Positions 53,263 to 64,000 are shown, counted from the stretch's first letter. The stretch is DNA of 64,000 nt from Tetrahymena elliotti 4EA (GCA_000231825.2 JH720294.1:2202654-2266653); one strand, 5' to 3'. Program-made: numbers and translations. The notes: a model not told the origin generated them from the sequence alone.

Positions 53263-53580
53263 AAGTAAGATGTAAATTTTTTCTAAATCTAAACTCATGT
53301 TGATTGTTTCAAATTGCTGCTTGGGCATTTAGAATAGCTAAAAGATTAAGAAACTCATCAAGTAATTAATTTTTGATATATTTACTTAAAGGGTTTCAAT
53401 TTCTTTTTGAGTTTTTGTTCAGTTTATCTTTGTTTTTTTTATTATTATTTATGATTGAAATTATAATGAAAAAAATATTTTATAAAAATTTTCGAGATTT
53501 GATTTGATTTTTTGGAAGAACTGTCTGTTTTGCTAAAGCTAGTTAAATAAGTTTAAACTCCTAGTTATTTTTTGAATTTA

Positions 53581-53605
53581 TAGGTAGGTAGGTAGGTGTG
53601 TAGGT
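53581..53605. repeat. TAGG microsatellite
   Basis: Consecutive TAGG units followed by TGTGTAGGT. This is a simple repeat and not a telomere array (no GGGGTT). Confidence 0.75.
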
Positions 53606-53894
53606 CCATTTAGTGTGTCTGATTAATTTTTCTAATATAGTTAGTATATAAAAAGCAAAGTGCTTTATTTAATTAATTGAAATATTGTGAAAAAGAAATA
53701 TCCAATTAAATTTTAAAAAGTAATCAAGCAAGAATAAATTAAATATTTATTTATTTATTTTTATATTTATCAAACTGATTTAAACATTTGTTTTGTTGAT
53801 GAATATATTTATTAATTTTTGCAAATAAAATATTTTTAAATTCATTCAAATGTGATTTATTTAAAACCTGATTATTACTTCATTAGTTTTTCAT

Positions 53895-56800
53895 TCATTA
53901 TTTAAACATCTAAGCATTTTGTTGTGGTTATTGTATGCCGCCTTACTAAACAAATCCTCCATATTAATTATTTTGTTATTACAATTAGGGTTGTTATACC
54001 TATTGATAATTATTTAATTATCTTCCAGATAGAGGCTAATTAACTGTTATTTAATTATTCTAATTAGCTTGCATTTAGTTTGGATAAACAATAGCAGGCT
54101 ATGAATAAGTACCTTGTGGTTTAGGAGGTTGCTAAGCCATTTACTTATTTACAGTAGTTACAGCAGGTGGAGCAGGTCTAGAATTAGTTGAAGCTCTGTT
54201 TCTAATTAACATCAAATCGTTTTCTATAAATTCTAATCTTTCTAAAACTTCTCTGAAATCAGGTCTTTTGACTGGATCTTGCTCCCAACAGTCTTTCATT
54301 AAATCAATAAGCTATCAAATAAATTCATCATTTTTAACATTTAAGAAAATTATTTAATTAATAAAATTTTACTGTTGGAGGGCAATCTTTAGGAATGAAC
54401 TCAGGACCTAAGCCAGGTCTTTTGCCTTCACACACATTTTTCATGATATCCACAGTACTCATTTTCTAATAAGGTGTTTTTCTTGATATGAATTCCCAGA
54501 GCACAATCTAAGTATTTATTTAAAAATAAATAGGTTATTTATTTGTTATTTTAAATTATTTTACTGCATAAGAGTAAACATCTGCCTTTATAGTGTATTG
54601 CTTATTATCAAATACTTCTGGTGCCATCCAATGCTTATAAAAAATGAATAAAGGTAAATAAAAGAAAATATTATGTTAATCTTACGAAAGTTCCCAAAAC
54701 TTAAGTCATTTCGTCTTTTGATTCAGTTCTTGCTAAACCAAAGTCAGCAATTTTAACATGATATTCAAAAGATTCTTCTTGATATGGAACATCTAGCAAA
54801 AGACTAAGTTTAAAAATAAATTAATTTTTAAAATTTCATTTTTTTGGATAAAATTTACTTTAAAGACTTAAGATCTCTATGTATAATAGGTGGGTCTAAT
54901 GAATGGAGATAAATCATTCCAGTAGCTATGTCTTTACACATTTTAACTCTGTGCAACCATGGAATAGGAGTAGTATGTTTTCTGTGTAGTAAATCAAACA
55001 TAGTTCCGCCATGGCATAGTTCAGTTATAATATAAAAATTATCCTTCTTCTGAGCAACACCAATCAAAGAAACTAAATTAATTTAAGGTGATATTTTAAC
55101 CAAAGTCTCTATTTCTCTCTAAAATTCTTTTTAGTTTCTTTCATTTAAACTATTAACTTCCATTTCCTTAATAGCTACCTCTACATTATTAAACACTCCT
55201 GAAAAAACCTTACCAGAGTGACCTATATTATTTTAATTTCATCATTAATTAATAAATGAAAGCATAAAATTCTTAAAAATTAAATAATTTTACTATAAAA
55301 GGATAAATTTTATTCAATTTAAAATGTTATTGATTTGTTAAGAAAATGTATTTGAATTATTTTAATTTAATAAAACAATGTTTTAAAATGAGATAAATTC
55401 ATTTCAAAGCTTAAAATAATAATTTAAATGAATGAATGAATGAATGAATTAATTATTACCAGAACCGATCTTCTTTCCAAAGGTTATACTATGAAAATCT
55501 ACAATAAGTTATTTAGGATCTAGGAGGTATTTTAAAATAAGTGGTTATTTATTTTTAAAAATACAATTTAATGTCTGTTTTACCATGCTTGACACGATTG
55601 ATGATAAAATTTTTTAATTCAATTAGATTTTCACTGTTAGAAGAGAAAGTGGAACTTACTGATTGAAGTCTGAATTCATTTTTGAAAAAAAGTGTAAATA
55701 ATAATTATTAATAAAAAAATGAAATTATTTTACACTGGATCTTTGTTCATTAGATTATTGTTGATTTAGTTATTTGTTGCATTCATTTATGAACTCATTT
55801 AATTTAATTGGTTTAAATCGTTTCTTTTAATTGAAGCTGCATTTGTAAATTCTATAGCTTTATTATTTTCTACCATTTCACTAATATCGAATTCTTCTGC
55901 ATTTACAAACGACTAGGATGTTCTCTATTAATATTATTGATGAGACTGATTTAATTTTATATTTTAACCTAATTATTAGGCTTGCTAATTATAAAAGTTA
56001 TTGACATGCTATTTATTCTAAATTTATTATTATTAATTCACGTATTAATTGCCTTACTATTGTAGTTGTTAGTTATTAAATCCTTAATTGAAAAAATTAT
56101 AATTGGCATTATTATTCTGATTAGCATTATTGTTTAAATTTTAGTTATTTTAATTAACAAAGTTGAATTCTTCAAAGTAATTGTTTGGGGATTTTGATGG
56201 ATTTTATGAGCCAACTCTTCCCAATTAGAAATTACCAAAACTGCTTTATTATTGCTTTTATTATAATTAGTTTTAAATTTGTTAATTTGTTCCATTATGA
56301 AAAGATTAAGAATGACCCTAGTGATTATTCATATTATTGTATTGCTATGTACTACCCATCGAACCTCCTTTATTTTCTTTAAGTTCAAATTTAATTTAAA
56401 CTTTACTGCCAGCTTTTTATTAATTATTTGCATTCGGGTTTTAAAATGTAAAATCATATTAATTTTAACCTGTTTTTTATGCTGAAGATTATTATTAGCC
56501 ATTTGGATTTAATTAATAGCTAGGGGGTGTATTGTTGTTGTTATTTGCATTATTATTGTATTATCCAAAGTCAACAAAATTATTTTAAGCTGGGTTAATT
56601 TTTTAAGCAGAGTTATTATTTCTTGGAAAATTAGTTGGCTAGTTAAATGCCATATTATTTTAACCTGTTGGTGCATTCTAACTTGCTTTACGAATTTAAT
56701 TAGGATTACCAAAATTTCCATTAAAATTATTATTGGCATTTATATTATTTTAGCTTGGATTAATGAAACCTGATGTAGAATTATCAAAGTTATTGAAATT

Positions 56801-59800
56801 GAAGTCATTGAAATTTTTGTTTTAAAAGCTATTATTTGTTGTGTTGTTATTAACGTTTAAAATATTACTTTATGAATGTTTCAATCCAAAGTTCTAAAAA
56901 TTATTGAAATCATGAAATTCATCTTAAAAAATATTGTTGTTGTTCATATTGGCGCCACCTTAATTATTGCTCAAAGGATTACTGTTCATCACGTTTGGGT
57001 TAGAAGAAATCAAATTGTTATTGTTGTTCATAAAATTTTAATTGTTAAGGTTGTTATTCATATCATTGTAATCTATAAAATTCATATTCTTAAATTTGTC
57101 AATGTTAGAAGGCATCTTTTCATAGTTCAATTCACCTTAAGAATATTGTTATTTATTTAAAGATTAATGTGTAAATTCAAGTTAAAAATTTTCTTATTCA
57201 TCATCTTAATCTAAAATATCATTATAATTTTAATTGTTATCATTAATTGTTTAAGTTTCTTCTAACTCATCACTATCACTATTGTTGTTCTGAATATTAG
57301 GGTTTTCTTCATCAAATTCATCTTGATCTTCCATCAAATAATCTCCTTTATTGTATGAGTTCTTCTTTTAATTCTAGTTCACTAAGGTCTTTTTGTTATT
57401 TGCAGCTGTTGTTAAATTTCCTGCAGAAGGTCTAATAGGCATATTTTTCTTAATATTTGGATCATTACTGCTTGGTAAGTTTGCAGATTAACTAAGTTAA
57501 TTTTATTTCATCTACATAATTTAAGCAGTATCAACTAAATGATTTTATATAATCTTTTATTCAGGATTTTTATATGATGGAGTGAATTCTGTAATACCTT
57601 AAACTTCCTACTATTCATCAATATTATAATCATCATTATCTTAATCACTCAATAAATTCTTTTCTCCCCTAATTAACTAATTTCTCTTTTTAAATTATTT
57701 CTAGAAATCATAATTCTTTTCCTTTGTTTCTTAACTATTTGAATTGCTATTACTTGTTGTCTTTTAGTCATCTTTTTATCAATAAAATTTATTTTTAAAA
57801 ACATTCCTCAATTAAAAAAATGTTTAAAATAACTAAATGAAATAAGGGGGGCATGAGTAGTAATAAAATTAAGGATATAATGAGAGTATTGAGCTATGTA
57901 TATTAGACATATTGTTTTCTTTAAAAAGTTAATTTAAGATAACTACTTCTTACCAGATACCTTTAACCTTAGTATCATATCCCCCTTATCCCATCAAATT
58001 AAAATTAAATAAGATAAAGAAATATTTGTTTACCTAACTAAACGATAAGCTTTTAATTTGTAGGAGGTTTTTTTATTACATTTTCCATCTCTCTTTTCAT
58101 TTCTTCAGTTTAATTGCTATTAGTTTGTATTGTTGCTCCATATGATAATGGTAATTTAATTCCGTAAATGGATTTTTTATAATTTAAAAATTCAAACAAG
58201 TTGAATTCATTTTGCAAATCTTGCATGCAAGGAAGATTATTTATGTATTCCACTACTTTAGAATCTATATTTGGGATAAAATCTTTTTAAGTAGATTAGG
58301 AAAGTGCATTCTAGCATTTTCTGAAGAATTATTTGGCTGATTCGAAATTACGTCCAAAGTTTACTTTAAAATCTTTAACTTTGGCAAACAGTTTACCACG
58401 ATCTATATTTTTGGAGAGGTAATTAGTTGATGTTATAAAGGCAGTTAATAAATGTGTTTGTGCACTCAGTAAACAATACATTTCATCAACAAGCTAAATC
58501 ATAAGTGAAATTTATATTTCCATTAATTGGTTTTAACTCAATATTTCTTATGAAAATGTGAGCAATGATGCCATATACTTTAATAAATCTTCTATTAGCT
58601 TATGAGTTAATGGTTTGAAGTTTTTATTCATATTATCAAAGAAGGGTTTCAATGAAAAATTGCCTTCAATTAATGAGCAATATGAAACACATAAATTCAT
58701 TTTCTCTTTTAGTCTTTATGAATACATATTAATTAATTTTGTTGTAAATATTGAACGCTTTTTATCTTTTGAATCGTCACTTGGATCTATGTTTTACCAT
58801 GTTTCTATTATTTTTTTAAGAACATTCACTGCTGAAACTTTTTTTCCAACGCTACTGAGAGCCTCTGGTGGGCCTTTTTTAATGTAATTATGAAGTAAAA
58901 TAAGGGATTTAAGAGCAATAATTGTGTTTTAAACATTTTGAGGCGTCAAAAAGATGTTAAAATGATCATAAAACTTCTCTATTTTATCAGTTTTCTACCA
59001 AGCTTTTATAATTAGAAGTCTCATATATTTTTGTTTAGGTCCTTTTTCATTCTCTTCAAGGGCTGCTAAAATCCATCCTTTAGTTCTTTTATTTATCAGC
59101 TTTAGGGTTATCATTTTTTTGAATTTGTTTATCATAGTTGGCTTAACTTCTTTTTCTGTTGCTTATTTAAATATATCAGTATCCAACAGACCTGTCTTAG
59201 ACTGTAAAATTTTTAAATCTGGCCATGCTTGGAGCACAAATGATAATAACTCTGAGCTATTTGCTCTCTAACTGGGATCTCTGCAAAGCATTCTTTATAA
59301 AACTTAGTTAACATTAGCAGAATATTTAGGAAAATCAGGTATATCAACTGACTCATTAAGAACAGATATTTAGTTTTAAAATGGTTTTTTGTTGAAGCAT
59401 AGAATGTAAAGTATTACACCAATAGCAAAAATATCTACTTTTTCATTTATTGGATACCCACTTTATAAATGAATTTATTCAGGTGCTCTATATCCTTCTG
59501 TTGTATTCTTTTTAATTTCATTTTCTAAAGATGCATACTCTTCATTTTGTATCCTGTGAGTAGTCACATATGAAAAATTGGTAATTTTATAATTATTATC
59601 TTCACCAAGCAGAATATTATGCATGGTTAAATTACGGTGAATCAAAGGATTTTGTCTCATATGTAAGTACTAAACTCCTTAGAGAATGTCTCTGATAATA
59701 CGCATAATTTGTATCTCTTTTAAAGCATATGAAGGAAGTCTAACACAAATAGAATCTAAACTTCCTTTTGGACAATGCTCCATAACAAATATTCCAAATT

Positions 59801-59819
59801 CAGTATCCTTTAATATCAT
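53895..59819 (-). CDS. NAK-like pseudokinase - ANTH domain - Q/N-rich adaptor tail - TKL-type kinase (single-gene model)
   Basis: Model exons (reverse): 58034-59819, 55734-57771, 55584-55669, 55460-55519, 54859-55222, 54686-54803, 54565-54633, 54373-54507 and 53895-54311; 1690 aa. Residues 1-215 match NAK (AAK1/GAK) kinases (VMEHCPKGSLDS, NTTEGYRAPE, INEKVDIFAIGVILYILCF), but HRD is HRN (61-63) and DFG is NFS (81-83). From about 245 an ANTH domain follows (PKQKYMRLLI at 261, TIIALKSLILLHNYIKKG), the phosphoinositide- and clathrin-adaptor module of AP180/CALM. Residues 600-1290 are Q/N-rich with FQDEF. A TKL-type kinase (1304-1600) has an intact Lys1342, HRDLKSLN (1438) and ADFG (Asp1465). The first reliable ATG (59819) lies inside the kinase, so a 5' exon is missing. 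The alternative is two genes, the second starting at 57994 (exon 57961-57994), but then the first gene's stop (57975) overlaps it. Confidence 0.75.
57772..58033 (-). other. 262-bp segment: intron of a fused kinase gene, or junction of two overlapping genes
   Basis: Spliced out (GTAAAC...AAAAAG), it joins the ANTH part to the Q/N-rich part in phase (TTA G|AT GAC). If not spliced, the upstream frame runs 20 codons further to TGA 57975-57977. The downstream frame would then need an ATG at 57994 with a weaker GTATCT donor at 57960. The two open frames would overlap, with no room for a promoter, whereas other neighbouring genes here are 0.5-2.7 kb apart. I therefore favour the intron. Confidence 0.6.
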
Positions 59820-60127
59820 TCTAAATGCTGCTTTTGTATCTACTATATTTGGAAACTAATCATACTTCCCTTCTCTTTAATTATAAAAAAAAATCTTAGC
59901 ACTTTAATGAATATTTTCTTCTTTTTTTGAAATTCTTCAAGTGAATGTCCTTTCATCCATATTTTCCTTAAAATATTATTTCTCATCAAAAATTTTGTTA
60001 TTTTTCCACAAATTGTAATTTTAACTTGATTTCTAAAAATAATTAATATCAAATATCACAAAATATATTATTGCTTCTCTCATTTTTTACAAGTTGCTTA
60101 ACAAATATTAAATATTTTAAAATGATT
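59820..60127 (-). other. Unresolved 5' region of the NAK-like kinase
   Basis: The frame of the NAK-like domain stays open upstream of ATG 59819 to 59936. It encodes a helix-C/beta-4-like segment (IFFYNQREGKYDQFPNIVDT), so coding extends beyond that ATG. It is then stopped by TGA at 59937-59939. A 3' splice site TTGAAG|A just after this TGA would fit an upstream exon ending in phase 2. The donor at 60427, at the end of the first exon of the neighbouring N-lobe frame, has that phase. A separate overlapping frame to 60052 shows a VKITICG string but no clear domain. Confidence 0.4.
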
Positions 60128-60678
60128 TCAATGCATTTCATGTGATAATTTTTTATTAAGCTTAACATGGATTATTGATTGATAAAACTATTAAGACAAA
60201 CTAATTCTATATTCTCCACTTAATTATTTGATATTATCTAATAAAATTTTTATGTATTGCTTTGAAGGCTCTTTTAGTAACAAAAACATTTGATTTAATC
60301 TTTAAAATATCTAACAAATGCCATGGTTTGCTTGAAAAGCCTCATGCAATTTTGTTCTACTAAATTAAGGAAAATGATTAATAAAGGAATTTATTAAAAA
60401 AATGTGCTTTTGCTTAATATTGCTTACTTTGTTTATTTAATAGGTATATTGGGTTTTTCTTCTTTCATTCTATTCCAAGCAAATACTTCCTGCTAAAAAA
60501 GATTGTAATTATTTTCATCGCTAAGATTCATAAGCTTGACTACTTAATTTGAATTTTCTTGAACTGTATAATACATAACTTATCCACCTAAATCAGTCTT
60601 AATTTCATCTTTTAGAGTCAAATTAATACCATAATCTCCATTCTTTACTTAAACTCTTCTAAATTTATTGGTTTTCAT
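60128..60678 (-). CDS. Truncated protein-kinase N-lobe; possible pseudogene or 5' exons of the adjacent kinase
   Basis: Exons 60428-60678 and 60128-60359 (68-bp intron, GTAAGC...TTTAG) give 160 aa. The sequence follows a kinase N-lobe: LGGQVMYYTV (strands 1-2), QVVKLMNL (strand 3 with lysine), NLFQQEVFAWNRMKEEKPNI (helix C and strand 4, NAK-like), LHEAFQANHGICQIFQRL (strand 5 and hinge), then ISLSQQFYQSIIHV (helix E). It ends SHEMH-stop, where HRDL would be expected. Further TGAs follow in the same frame. This is either a decayed kinase, a truncated pseudokinase, or partly the missing 5' end of the downstream NAK-ANTH gene. Codon use is coding-like. The family call is by eye. Confidence 0.45.
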
Positions 60679-63440
60679 TTTATATGTTCACGTGTCTGCT
60701 TATTTTTAATAAATGTTCCTTTACTATTTTACTGATGTCTAATTTTGGTATTCAATTATTTTATATTTTAAAAAATATTTAAAGTCGCTATAATAGGAAA
60801 CAATTGTCTTTAAACTGCAAATAATGAAGCAATTTAATTCTATGAATCACAAGTAGTAGGTTAATGTCTAAATCAAACAAATGCAGAGAGGACTATTCTC
60901 TAATTTTGTTAATTCCTTAGCTAATTACTTACTTACTCTTTATTTGTTTTCTTTATTAAATATAAAAGAATGCTAGAAGCAATTATATTCTTAAGACTTT
61001 CAATTATTTATTTCAATTCAGCAGTAAAAAATTAAATATTTGCTTCCCTTTGATTTTGATTAATAATATTGTTTGTTGTATTCAAAATTATCTTAATAAT
61101 AATTATTGTTTGTATGATCCAATTAATTACTTGTGAGAATTCTCTTAATAAATAAACAAATAATTGTTAGTTCCTTCATTCCTTTCTTTCCTATATTCAT
61201 TCATTCATTTATTAATTTATTTTTGTTTTTTGTTCAAATATTTTTTTGATTAACAAAAACTACAAATGTAGGTATTTGATTAATTAATTATTATGCATAT
61301 GCTCTATTCATATTTGCATACAATCAAAATGCAATCGAATCGTTTGTTAGTTTATAGATTTTCTATTTTATTCACTTATTTGCATGTTTGATTTGATTTT
61401 ATTTGTCATCAATAATCAAAAAATTAATCATAATATTTTTAAAACAAAAACAAATTAACACACAAATAAAAAAATCAAATAATCAGGTAAAAATTGTATT
61501 AAATAACAAGTTCTTCCTTTGACCAAGGATTAATTCCATGCAATTTTTTTTTAAAAATTGATTTGATTGATTCATTAAAATAAAAAAAGATTACAAATTT
61601 ATTTATTTCTCAAATCAAAAATTTATTTGACGATTATGTGAGTACCTGCTTTTCCTTACTTTTCTTTTCCAATTTATTTTATTCCATTATTTTTCTTACT
61701 CCACAAAATTATTTCGTTAGCGAAGAGATCTCTTTAATAATATTAATTAAATTCACATTATATATTATTATTATCAAAAATTTTACAAGTTAATACTTTG
61801 GATTTTAATCTTCTCATGTATTCTATCTTTGTTTTTCAAGATTTTTCTTTAGAAATTTACATTATTAGAACTCACTTAAAAGCCAAATTGTTTATTTTAT
61901 TCATTTTATGATTACAGATTTTTGAAATCTTTTAAGCCTTTTTTAAAAAAAACATTATAAAAATTAAATATTTTCCTAAATACGAATATTAATATATTTA
62001 AAAAATGCTGGATTTAATTATTTAAATGATATTTTTAAAAAATGAATTAAAATACAATACCAACTATTGGAAAAATTGTTACTAATTTAAAGACATTTCT
62101 ATTTTTAGGAAGTAAATATTTACTCTAAATAGCTTGTTATTTAATGAGCAAAAGTAATATAAAAGTTAAGTATTGCATATAAGACTAGTAAAATTCTAGG
62201 AACCGCAAACAAATATATTCATTCTTTTATTCATTAATTTTTTTAATAATTTAAAATGAGATAAGGATACAGCAACCGATTCTATTTGTTTCTTAATTTA
62301 TGAATTTATTATTTTAAAAAAATTTGAGTTTTTTTCTAAATTACTAACATTTATTAATATCATATTGAATTTTTCAACAGATGAATAAAATTCATATAAA
62401 TTTTAAAAACTTATCAAATTAGAAAGAAATTTATATTACATTATTCAATTCAAAATTATTTGGTCTCATATTACAAATCAAAATTAAAATAAATAACCTT
62501 TTGATTAAGTTAAAGATTTTTGTAAACATTTATTCAAATAAACCAACTAATTTTCTAATCAAAGTAATATCAAGTATTCAATTAAAAATTTAGATAGAAA
62601 AATAAATATTTTACATCAATAAAAAATTAGCAATATGAATTTATTTAAATCAATTTTATAAACTGTTCAAATATTTTTTGCTGAAAATAAACTGTAGTAG
62701 CTCATATTAGTATTTTTAAATTCATTATATAAACTTACTATTTTAGAAAAAAGGTTAAAGTTGGATATGATTGGTAAAGTTTGTTAATTAAGTGTTTATG
62801 TTTTAATTGCTAGTTGTGGTATTTTTTTTATTAATAGGAGGTTTTTTGGAAATTGTTCAAAATATATTATCTATCATTACTGGAAAATAAAAAAATGAAA
62901 TCAAATTAATTTAAAAAGAACTAATATTAATTTAAAAAAATAAAGTAATATTTATCAGAAAAGAAAAATGTAATGTATTTTTTAAGTACTTTGGGAAGTA
63001 ATGTAGGTCAACAATAATAAGACTAACACTTATGTTTCTATAATATTGATATGACAAATAATATACTCTAATTGTTTAAAATAACATAGTGGCTAAAAGG
63101 TGTTTAATTGACACTAAAACCATTCCTAAAGAACTGAACAGTTTCTAATAATTAAAATTTTAATACAATAAAATAATACAAATGAGGATGATACTTAAAA
63201 TAAATAAATGTACACAAATTTTACTTTTTCCTTTATTTTTTAAATTAAAAAGTGAATTTTTAGCATTTTAATATCAAACAAGGTAAATTAAACTTTATTT
63301 TTTTCAAAGGTTACAATTATAAATATAAAAAATATCTAAATTAAATGATTTTAATTAACAAACCATTTTTATTTATAAACAACTGGCTATCTTAAGTTTA
63401 TTTAAATTTTTAATTTAATCCTTTTTTCATTTTTATAATA
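60679..63440. other. Long intergenic region
   Basis: This 2.8 kb AT-rich stretch lies upstream of the kinase region. It contains runs of ATTCATTCATT near 61196-61212 and otherwise A/T mosaics. I found no coding segment, tRNA or other RNA gene. Confidence 0.55.
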
Positions 63441-63666
63441 TTTCTTTATTCAATATTTATTTTTATTATTCTTTAAAAGTGAAAATAGTGATAAGGGCTC
63501 ATAAGGATTAGGATCTGGTTTAGAATAGTGCTCTAATTTCTATACTTTGGTTATTGACCTATCCTAAATATTATGTTTCATTATTAATAAAACATTTATA
63601 AAGGAATGATGGGATAAATAAAGATTTTAGTTCATGAGAGACTGACGAATTTGGTTGAATTACTTG
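63441..63666 (+). repeat. Direct repeat unit 1 (LRR exon plus intron-like flank)
   Basis: Starts TTTCTTTATTCAATATTTA and ends TTGGTTGA(A/T)TTACTTG. It is highly similar to 63760-63996: the flanks are nearly identical (GTTTCATTATTAATAAAACA and GAATGATGGGATAAATAAAG are shared exactly), while the LRR core differs at scattered sites. The period is about 319 bp. Confidence 0.9.
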
Positions 63667-63899
63667 TATTATTTGTTAAGCTCAGTTACTCATTTATTGA
63701 TTCTTTTTTTTTTCTCTGATTTAATTCAAATGTTAATATTTTTTTTATTGTTTTATTTATTTCTTTATTCAATATTTATTTTTATAATTCTTTAAAAGTG
63801 ACAAAAAAATTGATGAAGTGAGTGGATAAGGATTAGGATCAGGGTTAGAATAATGCTCTAATCTCAAAACTTTGACTATAGACCTATACTAAAAATAAT
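63480..63899 (+). CDS. Fragment of a leucine-rich-repeat gene: two tandem LRR-encoding exons, running off the window
   Basis: Each repeat unit has an acceptor-like TTTAAAAG followed by an open segment (63480-63574 and 63799-63899). They encode KGSQGLGSGLEQCSNFYTL then VIDLSQ, and SGQGLGSGLEQCSNLKTL then TIDLYQ. This is the ciliate LRR pattern LGSGL..C.NL..L.I.L. Both units then show ATGTTTCATT, where a GT donor could lie. With these donors the two exons do not join in phase, so either the true borders differ or the copies are decaying. The rest of the gene lies beyond 64000. LRR proteins mediate protein-protein recognition; no partner can be inferred. Confidence 0.45.
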
Positions 63900-63996
63900 G
63901 TTTCATTATTAATAAAACATTTATAAAAGAATGATGGGATAAATAAAGATTTTAGTTTATGAGCGACTGACTGACTAATTTTGGTTGATTTACTTG
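63760..63996 (+). repeat. Direct repeat unit 2 (LRR exon plus intron-like flank)
   Basis: Second copy of the unit at 63441-63666, with a six-base longer LRR segment. A multiple of three added inside the coding part points to selection on a reading frame at some time. Confidence 0.9.
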
Positions 63997-64000
63997 AAAT

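Larger units (their letters stand above)
52406..53894. other. Convergent intergenic region with simple repeats
   Basis: About 1.5 kb between converging genes. It contains GATA/GGTA microsatellites at 53222-53262 and 53581-53605. A tiny open frame near 53297 (starting MLIVSNCCLG, about 38 codons) has no support. Confidence 0.55.

Noticed and set aside
53297..53420. Small frame MLIVSNCCLG with adjacent cysteines
   Set aside because: Only about 38 codons, next to microsatellites in a convergent spacer, with no supporting domain.
53581..53605. TAGG repeats as an internal telomere tract
   Set aside because: Tetrahymena telomeres are GGGGTT; this is TAGG/GATA simple repeat.
56185..57160. Plus-strand hydrophobic frames across 56185-57160
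   Set aside because: They are complements of the Asn/Gln/Phe-rich tail encoded on the minus strand, which has the continuous phase-consistent frame.
59937..59939. In-frame TGA as possible selenocysteine in the NAK-like frame
   Set aside because: No selenoprotein family match, kinases do not use selenocysteine here, and a splice acceptor directly after it explains the break more simply.

Overview
The window is nuclear DNA of a Tetrahymena-like ciliate, most likely from the macronuclear genome. TAA and TAG occur in frame throughout almost every conserved gene where glutamine is expected, and TGA is the only stop. The DNA is roughly three-quarters A+T or more. Most introns are short (about 50-170 bp), AT-rich and of the GTAA...TAG type, and long AT-rich gaps separate the genes. 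I saw no bacterial operons, CRISPR array, tRNA, rRNA or insertion sequence. Splice sites below were placed by eye from GT...AG signals, reading-frame phase and family conservation.

Layout. 1-3665 (- strand): two tandem secreted proteins with a DUF4476-like region and a von Willebrand A domain; the first is cut by the window edge. 4764-6005 (+): a PCIF1-family putative RNA cap adenosine methyltransferase, followed by a decayed copy of its own 3' end. 6804-8478 (-): a nine-exon WD40 protein. 10817-16189 (+): two adjacent Q/N/S-rich coiled-coil proteins that look like paralogues. 17214-20732 (+): a protein kinase with a long Q/N-rich N-terminus. 22379-25355 (+): two tandem bacterial-type PI-PLC X-domain proteins with cysteine-cluster N-termini. 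28091-32630 (+): a very Q/N-rich protein with an 1138-bp intron. 33483-37122 (-): gamma-tubulin complex protein 2 (GCP2), eleven exons. 38787-42109 (+): a cyclic-nucleotide-binding-domain protein. 42659-46596 (-): a Ser/Asn-rich coiled-coil protein. 48370-52405 (+): another Q/N-rich protein with a conserved C-terminus.

The most unusual region is 53895-60678 (-). The simplest splicing model reads it as one polypeptide: a NAK-family (AAK1/GAK-like) kinase region whose catalytic residues are lost, an ANTH (AP180/CALM-type) membrane-binding domain, a long Q/N-rich tail with phenylalanine-centred adaptor-like motifs, and a C-terminal TKL-type kinase whose catalytic residues are intact. Just upstream lies a second, truncated kinase N-lobe. 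If real, this puts endocytic adaptor functions and signalling kinase functions in one protein.

The right end (63441-64000) holds two direct-repeat units about 319 bp apart. Each carries one ciliate-style leucine-rich-repeat segment, as in Tetrahymena LRR genes that grow by tandem exon duplication. The genes do not form a pathway. Shared themes are tandem duplication (vWA, PI-PLC, coiled-coil Q/N proteins, LRR exons, kinase pieces) and long glutamine/asparagine-rich disordered tracts.
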